64,000 nt of DNA from Gemmatimonadota bacterium (lineage in GTDB: Bacteria > Gemmatimonadota > Gemmatimonadetes > Longimicrobiales > Gaopeijiaceae): positions 38,396-102,395 of the forward strand of contig JAPPGF010000023.1 in assembly GCA_028875075.1 (NCBI GenBank), given 5' to 3'. Position numbers and translations under genes: made by a program. Shown here piece after piece: positions 59,553 to 64,000 of the stretch. The notes below the pieces were generated by a model that worked only from the letters and a program-made list of their open reading frames with translations, made no database searches and was not told the origin of the DNA. Each line of letters begins with the position of its first letter. The stretch's first letter is position 1.

Positions 59553-59803
59553 GGGGCGGGTGCCGCTCCCTCGGCCGCCGCCTTTGTCGCCAGCCCCAGC
59601 GGGTCGCGCAGGACGCCTCTCACCTGTCCGATGCCCGGATCGAGCCGAATCTCATCGGCATGTCCACGGTCGACGCCGACACCGCAGCCATCACGCTCGC
59701 CGACACCGTTGGCGGTGCGACGGGGCGTTCGGCCGGGCACCGGCCCGGTTCCCGCATCGACCCGGGCGAACAACGGGAAGGCGGCGAGCACGGGCCTTCT
59801 CAC
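59495..59803 (-). pseudogene. Fragment ending like the Ig-repeat family (LEVLFSRRIPDA)
   Basis: Open minus frame whose last residues, DLEVLFSRRIPDAGARWS, nearly match the end of the broken lipoprotein at 62.35 kb (SLEVLFSRGIPDAAAWRP). The upstream 80 codons are Arg/Gly-rich and show no domain. Probably only the 3' end of an old family member is preserved. Confidence 0.45.
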
Positions 59804-59804
59804 C

Positions 59805-62252
59805 TCATCTCGTGACTTCGTTCTCGCTCCTGTAGTTGCCTCGCACTCCCGCGATCGTCATGTCGCCCACCAGCCGGTATCTGCCGGACGGGGCCGACGT
59901 CAGATCGTAGCCGCACAGCCCGCCGGTCCGTCTCGAGCCCGCCACCTCGCTCCAGCCTGACCCCGTGTTCCGTTGCCATGCCGACCAATGGTAGTCGTAC
60001 AGCCTGCCGTTGAAGGTGCCACCGCCGCGGATGCAGCCCGTGTTGCCGACGCTCAGGTTGATGCCTCCCACCCGCAGCGTCACGGAACCGTTGTTGTTGA
60101 TCCTGAGTCCGCTGAACGCCTCGAAGTCGCCGCCGCCTCCCGCCTCAACCGTGACGCTGAACGACTGCTCGGCCGAGAGGCCGCCCGGATCGGTGGCGGT
60201 GATCCGGATCGTCGCACTGCCCTGGACCACTGCCGCGACCGTGACCTCAGATCCGGACGCGCTCACGGTCGCCGCGCTCGTCCTCGACGAACGAGCCGTG
60301 TACGTCAGCTGGTCCCCGTCCGGATCGCTGAAGTAGGAGGAAGCATCCACCGTGGACATCTCACCCGCCGTCATCGTCCGGTCGGAGATCGATCCGACGG
60401 TCTCGGGCGACCGGTTGCTCCCGCCACCCGTCTCGACCGTCACCGTGAACGACTGCTCGGCGGAGAGCCCGCCCGGATCCGTCGCCGTGACGCGGATCGT
60501 CGCGCTGCCCTGGGCCACTGCCGCGACCGTGACCTCAGATCCGGACACGCTCACGGTCGCCGCGCTCGTCCTCGACGAACGAGCCGTGTACGTCAGCTGG
60601 TCCCCGTCCGGATCGCTGAAGTAGGAGGAAGCATCCACCGTGGACATCTCACCCGCCGTCATCGTCCGGTCGGAGATCGACCCGACGGTCTCGGGCGACC
60701 GGTTGCTCCCGCCACCACCACCGCCCGAGGCTTCGATGGTGCCCTGGACGACGACGCGCCCTTCGATATGGCAGCCCCCGCTCGCCCGGCACGTGTAGCG
60801 TATGCCCGCCTCCTCGATGTAGCCGCCGTTGTTGAACGTGATCGTGATCTGCCCGCTCGAGAACTGGAAGCTCGCCCTGGACGTCACGTCCGGCGTCCAG
60901 AAGCCCGTCGGCAGCGTCGAGACCGTCTCGCCCGTCTGGTAGGTGGCAGGAGTGCTTCCACCACCCCCCCCGCTCTCCCCGTCAACCGCAATCCGGTCAA
61001 AGAGGGCAGTGCCGCCCGATTCGCCCGTGGGACTGAGCACCCACAGCTCCACCTCCATGACCTCGGTCGGGATGGTGCTTCCCAAGCGGGTTTCGAAGAG
61101 CGTTACTCCCCCGGCGACAGCGCGTACTTCCCCGTTCTTGAACTCGGCCACGATGTCTGTGAATTCGCCGGAGCCCGTGCTGATGGCGCTGGACGTTCCG
61201 ACAAGGTCTTCTTCCGTGATCCATCTGGATTCGTTCCGGTCGAAGAACCACAAGCCAAAGTTGCCGTACGAGAACGAGCCGATATCGAAACTGATGGCCG
61301 GGTACCTGGAGTGACCCGTGCGCAGTACCACGGAGGCACCGTGGCCCTGGCCTGTTTGCACCCTGCCCATCCGCACGCCGACTTCCCATTCGGTGATGAC
61401 CGAACCCAAGCTCCGTCGCGCCCTTCCAGATCTCTCCGTAGAAGTATCGGTCAGTCTGAGAACACCTGCGGACACGGACGCTCGGGCATTGGCAAGCTCC
61501 CAGTCGGACAGGCTCGCCGAGCTGTCGAAGTCGTCGCGCAAGACGGTGCCGGAGGTGCCACCACCCGTGACAGTGACGGCGACCGTATGACTGGCGGAGA
61601 GTCCACCCGGATCCGTAGCGGTCGCGGTTACCATGGCAGTACCCGAGGCGACGGCCGAGATCGTCAGCACGCTTCCCGAGACGGACACGGTGGCCACGGC
61701 GGTGTTCGAGCTCGTCGCCGCGTAGCTCAGCGCGTCGCCGTCCGGATCGGTGAAGGCGGGGGCCAGGTTGACCGTGGCCGACTCGCCCACCGTCAGCGCC
61801 TGGGCCGGAACCGGGCTGGCGGCCACCGGCACGCGGTTGGCAGGCGTGACCGTCGCGGCCACCTGCAGCGAAGCCGACAGTCCGCCCGCATCGGTGGCGG
61901 TCACGTTCACCGTCGTCTCGCCGGCCCCAACCGCCGAGATCGTCAGCACGCTTCCCGAGACGGACACGGTGGCCACGGCGGTGTTCGAGCTCGTCGCCGC
62001 GTAGCTCAGTGCGTCGCCGTCCGGATCAGTGAAGGCGGGGGCCAAGTTGATCGTGGCCGACTCGCCCGCCGTCAGCGCCTGGGCCGGAACCGGGCTGGCG
62101 GCCACCGGCGCGCGGTTGGTAGGCGGAGGTTCCGGAGGAGGGGCAGTGGGCCCTCCCGAACCGCCGTCACCACACGAGACCGCAAAAATCAGCACCAGTC
62201 CTGAAGCAAGTCTGGCCAACAACGCGCTTCTCAGGTTGACCGATATGGACAT
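59805..62252 (-). CDS. Secreted Ig-like repeat lipoprotein
   Basis: 815-aa exported protein. Start ATG 62252 has AAGGAAG upstream and gives SISVNLRSALLARLASGLVLIFAVSC, a lipoprotein signal. Order: Pro linker; two Ig/cadherin-like repeats NRAPVAASPVPAQALT...FTDPDGDALSYAA (about 45-230); a jelly-roll, laminin-G-like region (LRDDFDSSASLSDWELA...VVLRTGHSRYPAISFD...LFDRIAVDGE, about 235-410); a short beta domain with Cys pair (YTCRASGGCHIEG); two further Ig repeats NRSPETVGSISDRTM...YFSDPDGDQLTYTA (about 480-670); and a C-terminal domain (SGLRINNNGSVTLRVGG...) with Cys. Likely cell-surface adhesin. Confidence 0.85.
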   Translation of the reverse strand: MSISVNLRSALLARLASGLVLIFAVSCGDGGSGGPTAPPPEPPPTNRAPVAASPVPAQALTAGESATINLAPAFTDPDGDALSYAATSSNTAVATVSVSGSVLTISAVGAGETTVNVTATDAGGLSASLQVAATVTPANRVPVAASPVPAQALTVGESATVNLAPAFTDPDGDALSYAATSSNTAVATVSVSGSVLTISAVASGTAMVTATATDPGGLSASHTVAVTVTGGGTSGTVLRDDFDSSASLSDWELANARASVSAGVLRLTDTSTERSGRARRSLGSVITEWEVGVRMGRVQTGQGHGASVVLRTGHSRYPAISFDIGSFSYGNFGLWFFDRNESRWITEEDLVGTSSAISTGSGEFTDIVAEFKNGEVRAVAGGVTLFETRLGSTIPTEVMEVELWVLSPTGESGGTALFDRIAVDGESGGGGGSTPATYQTGETVSTLPTGFWTPDVTSRASFQFSSGQITITFNNGGYIEEAGIRYTCRASGGCHIEGRVVVQGTIEASGGGGGGSNRSPETVGSISDRTMTAGEMSTVDASSYFSDPDGDQLTYTARSSRTSAATVSVSGSEVTVAAVAQGSATIRVTATDPGGLSAEQSFTVTVETGGGSNRSPETVGSISDRTMTAGEMSTVDASSYFSDPDGDQLTYTARSSRTSAATVSASGSEVTVAAVVQGSATIRITATDPGGLSAEQSFSVTVEAGGGGDFEAFSGLRINNNGSVTLRVGGINLSVGNTGCIRGGGTFNGRLYDYHWSAWQRNTGSGWSEVAGSRRTGGLCGYDLTSAPSGRYRLVGDMTIAGVRGNYRSENEVTR
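60130..60710 (-). repeat. Two near-identical 288-bp tandem Ig repeats
   Basis: Within the large Ig gene the DNA repeats with a period of 288 bp (96 codons): acgactgctcgg at 60161 and again at 60449, and identical long blocks around gacctcagatccggac and ctgaagtaggaggaagcatcc. High identity suggests recent duplication and possible copy-number variation. Confidence 0.8.
61570..62130 (-). repeat. Two 279-bp tandem Ig repeats (N-terminal pair)
   Basis: Period 279 bp (93 codons): the block gtcagcgcctgggccgg recurs at 61792 and 62071, and gtcagcacgcttcccgagac twice. These encode the NRAPVAASPVPAQALT-type Ig repeats; they differ from the C-terminal pair. Confidence 0.75.
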
Positions 62253-62411
62253 GGATTTTCTTCCTTGTTCGGGTTGGTTCATGCCGCCTGTACATCCTTG
62301 TTGGCGACCGACCGCCAGGTTCGGCGCGATCACCGTCGTGATGCCGCTCACGGCCGCCAGGCCGCGGCATCGGGGATCCCGCGGCTGAAGAGCACCTCGA
62401 GAGAACCGGGC
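62253..62411 (-). repeat. Duplicated leader module, copy B
   Basis: Counterpart of 59384-59552: Ig-fragment end, leader, and start of a signal-peptide gene. It includes a small palindrome ATCACGACGGTGAT after the stop. Both following genes start with similar n-regions (NLRSALLA and KLRSVLFA), so the duplicated unit reaches into the coding start. Confidence 0.65.
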
Positions 62412-62631
62412 GCGTCCCCGTCGGGGTCCGTGAAGCGGGCCCACGCGTCGATCGTCGCCGTCTCGCCCATGTGGACCGTCAGGTCCGGGATCGCGCCCGC
62501 CGGCTCGGGCGCCCGGTTCGCGGGCGGCGGCGCGGGGGAGGCGGTTCCGTCACCCCGTCGCCGCATGCGACCGCCCATAAGGCCAACCCCAGCAGCGCAA
62601 GGACGGGCATGATGATTCGGGGTCGGCGCAT
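62348..62631 (-). pseudogene. Broken Ig-repeat lipoprotein with frameshift
   Basis: ATG 62631 (GGAG 9 bp upstream) opens an intact lipoprotein signal, MRRPRIIMPVLALLGLALWAVACGDG, followed by VTEPPPP. At the CG-rich stretch near 62530-62545 the frame must shift to continue as APPPANRAPEPAGAIPDLTVHMGETATIDAWARFTDPDGD, the start of an Ig repeat, which then ends abruptly SLEVLFSRGIPDAAAWRP. So it is truncated and frameshifted. Confidence 0.7.
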
Positions 62632-63379
62632 CGTATCACACTCCCAGGTGACCGTCCCGACGATAGGCCGGCGGGCCGATCCGTCGCAGCTGCGACGGGA
62701 AGAACGCCTTAATCCCTCTAAATCGTTGCCCTACAACGCTATATAGGAATGCGGGGGGGGGGGTAGCTCTGTCTGCCAGGACGAGAGGCGGCTTACGGGC
62801 GTCGGCAGATGTGCAGACGGGTCCCGATGCCGTTGATCCAGGTCCGTTCACCACCCAAGGAAACTCCGCCGAACCGTGACATTCGCTTTGCTCCATCGGT
62901 GCGGCTCTCCGTGGCCCGAGTTCAATTGCTCGGTAGGACCGATCTGGCCGTATAGGTCTAGGCATAGAACTTTCATTATAACAGCCTATAATCCGAGGTG
63001 TGGCCGCGCAAATGGGCCATTTCGGCGAGAATTCGGCGAGGGGGATCGAGGCGACGTATCGGCGGTCGAGGACCAGCGCGGCGAACTCGGAGCACAGGAT
63101 TTTCCCTTCCTGCTGCGCAGCCTCAAGATCTCCCGTGTTGCCCCTGCCCCGCACTCACGATTGGTTGTCGAAGCCGACAAAGCTTGCGTGTCCACGTCGG
63201 CCCCTCCGGGGGCAAGCCGGTCGGCCACGAGCCCCCAGAATCAGCCCACCTCGGCTTCTGGCCAACCTCTGCCATCCATGGAGCCAGGCAGCGAGTTGTC
63301 TGCCCTGAAAAAAGCGACTAGCGTAATGCTACAGCCGAAGAGGACACCATGAGCAAGAAACATACGAGTTCGAAGCCCT
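62632..63379. other. Region without a supported gene
   Basis: About 750 bp. It contains an 11-G homopolymer (62753-62763) next to an A/T-rich box (ctatataggaat). Minus ORFs (62636..63154, 62986..63228) have no recognised domain. Probably decayed DNA at the element's right arm. Confidence 0.35.
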
Positions 63380-63613
63380 CTAGCCCTGCGACCGATCGAT
63401 GAACCCGCTTCCGACCCGCAACTCACGCGCCAGCGGGAGCAGTCCATCGAAGATCGGCTCGATTTCCCCGACCGGGATCATCTCCGGGTGTTCAAACAGC
63501 AAAGACTGCAGATTAGCCTCCCTGAACGTTGGCCGATCTAATGGAATGTGACGAAGCACCGTCGCGGTGCCGTTGCGGACCAGCACCGGTGATACGAACT
63601 GTCTGGCTCTCAT
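63380..63613 (-). pseudogene. N-terminal piece of a nuclease-like (PD-(D/E)xK-type) protein
   Basis: 77 codons from ATG 63613: RARQFVSPVLVRNGTATVLRHIPLDRPTFREANLQSLLFEHPEMIPVGEIEPIFDGLLPLARELRVGSGFIDRSQG. LQ.LLF.HPE..PV.EIEP.F..L.P..REL...G.ID matches the start of proteins that continue into LFV...LVEVK-type nuclease cores. Here the frame ends at TAG before the catalytic part, so it is truncated. Confidence 0.55.
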
Positions 63614-63846
63614 CGGGTATCGACCTCCTTCTTGACCTTCGGTAACCCCCGGGCGTGCAGTTGAATCGGGACCAGGACGGCCAGCACGTCGCTCGTCGTG
63701 ATCTGATCGACCGGTTTGCTTCCTAGGCGCGGCAGCGCGTAGTCCCGGAGCGAGGCACGCCACTGGGCTTCGCTCTTGCTCCCCGATAGCATTACTGTGA
63801 CGAATTGGAACGGCATGAAGGTGTGGAACCCTGCCAGAATGGACAC
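63610..63846 (-). pseudogene. Remnant of a second tyrosine integrase
   Basis: Encodes only the core-binding segment typical of P4-type integrases: EAQWRASLRDYALPRLGSKPVDQITTSDVLAVLVPI, with unrelated sequence before and after and no catalytic domain. Marks an older integrative element near the right arm of the island. Confidence 0.7.
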
Positions 63847-63962
63847 GCGGGTAACCGAACAGGTTCAGCGTCTGCACGGGTGCAGGTCTCCGACCTAGAA
63901 CCATAGAGCGCCGTTTCTATTACGCAACGTCTTCAGCCAACACCGACAGAAGGAGCAGCGCC

Positions 63963-64000
63963 TTGGGCAAGGTCATACTGATAACAGGAGCTTCCTCCGG
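63963..64000 (+). CDS. Short-chain dehydrogenase/reductase, 3' end outside the window
   Basis: Only 12 full codons are visible, but they read LGKVILITGASSG, the N-terminal TGxxxGxG NAD(P)-binding motif of SDR enzymes. TTG start with AAGGAG 7 bp upstream. Substrate cannot be inferred. Confidence 0.75.
   Translation, partial: MGKVILITGASS

Noticed and set aside
59973-62204. 743-aa plus-strand ORF
   Set aside because: Antisense shadow of the repetitive Ig gene; its apparent repeats only mirror the coding repeats.
1-64000. CRISPR array
   Set aside because: No regularly spaced short repeats were seen; repeats found are tandem coding repeats or inverted repeats.

Overview
The window looks like GC-rich DNA from a Gram-negative (diderm) bacterium. 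It encodes two large TonB-dependent receptors, a TolC-type outer-membrane channel, a lauroyl-type lipid A acyltransferase and a Kdo-kinase-like protein. Together with a CarboxypepD-type receptor N-domain, MacB/ADOP-type FtsX permeases, a DUF4097 protein and a bactofilin, this suggests Gemmatimonadota or a similar soil/sediment phylum. The phylum is an inference; no rRNA or marker gene is present to prove it.

Region 1 (1-37.6 kb) is chromosomal. It begins with the 3' part of purF, which overlaps adenosine deaminase; fructose-1,6-bisphosphatase, a dicarboxylate/amino-acid symporter and a DUF2905 protein follow. A four-gene tripartite efflux operon (TolC, MacA-like adaptor, two FtsX permeases) has no ATPase in it. 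Next come a DUF4097 protein, a GNAT, two methyltransferase-like membrane proteins, tRNA-Leu, pdxH with an SRPBCC-SDR fusion, an orphan SAM-methyltransferase-like protein beside a bactofilin, thiO, a thioesterase, envelope-lipid genes, proC and TonB receptor 1. A stretch of gene remnants (ABC ATPase, ADOP permease, NCS2 permease) leads to a secreted protein, a LOG phosphoribohydrolase, a P460-type lipoprotein, a frameshifted PLP decarboxylase and TonB receptor 2.

Region 2 (37.6-55.0 kb) is an integrated conjugative element. A tyrosine integrase sits 47 bp from the 3' end of tRNA-Val(TAC). From 54.1 kb back to 37.8 kb, almost every gene is on the minus strand, often with 4-bp ATGA/GTGA overlaps: a small Cro-like HTH gene, VirB2/TrbC, VirB3/TrbD, VirB4/TrbE, VirB9/TrbG, VirB10/TrbI, VirB5/TrbJ, VirB6/TrbL, VirB8/TrbF, a winged-helix protein, the VirD4 coupling protein, VirB11/TrbB, a very acidic 66-aa protein, an ArdC-like antirestriction protein, a second winged-helix protein, a small membrane protein, an excisionase-like protein and the integrase. 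A divergent S24-family (CI/LexA-like) repressor faces the operon. No classical relaxase is recognisable. A nested inverted repeat between virD4 and the upstream winged-helix gene is a strong oriT candidate.

Region 3 (55-64 kb) is the probable cargo/right arm: a ClpP-like lipoprotein, a Tat-exported copper nitrite reductase (NirK), and a group of secreted Ig-repeat proteins with duplicated leader modules. There are many broken pieces (AlbA_2, LRR, lipoprotein-Ig, second integrase, nuclease-like N-terminus). The start of a short-chain dehydrogenase closes the window. No copy of the tRNA-Val 3' end was found, so the right border of the element is unknown.
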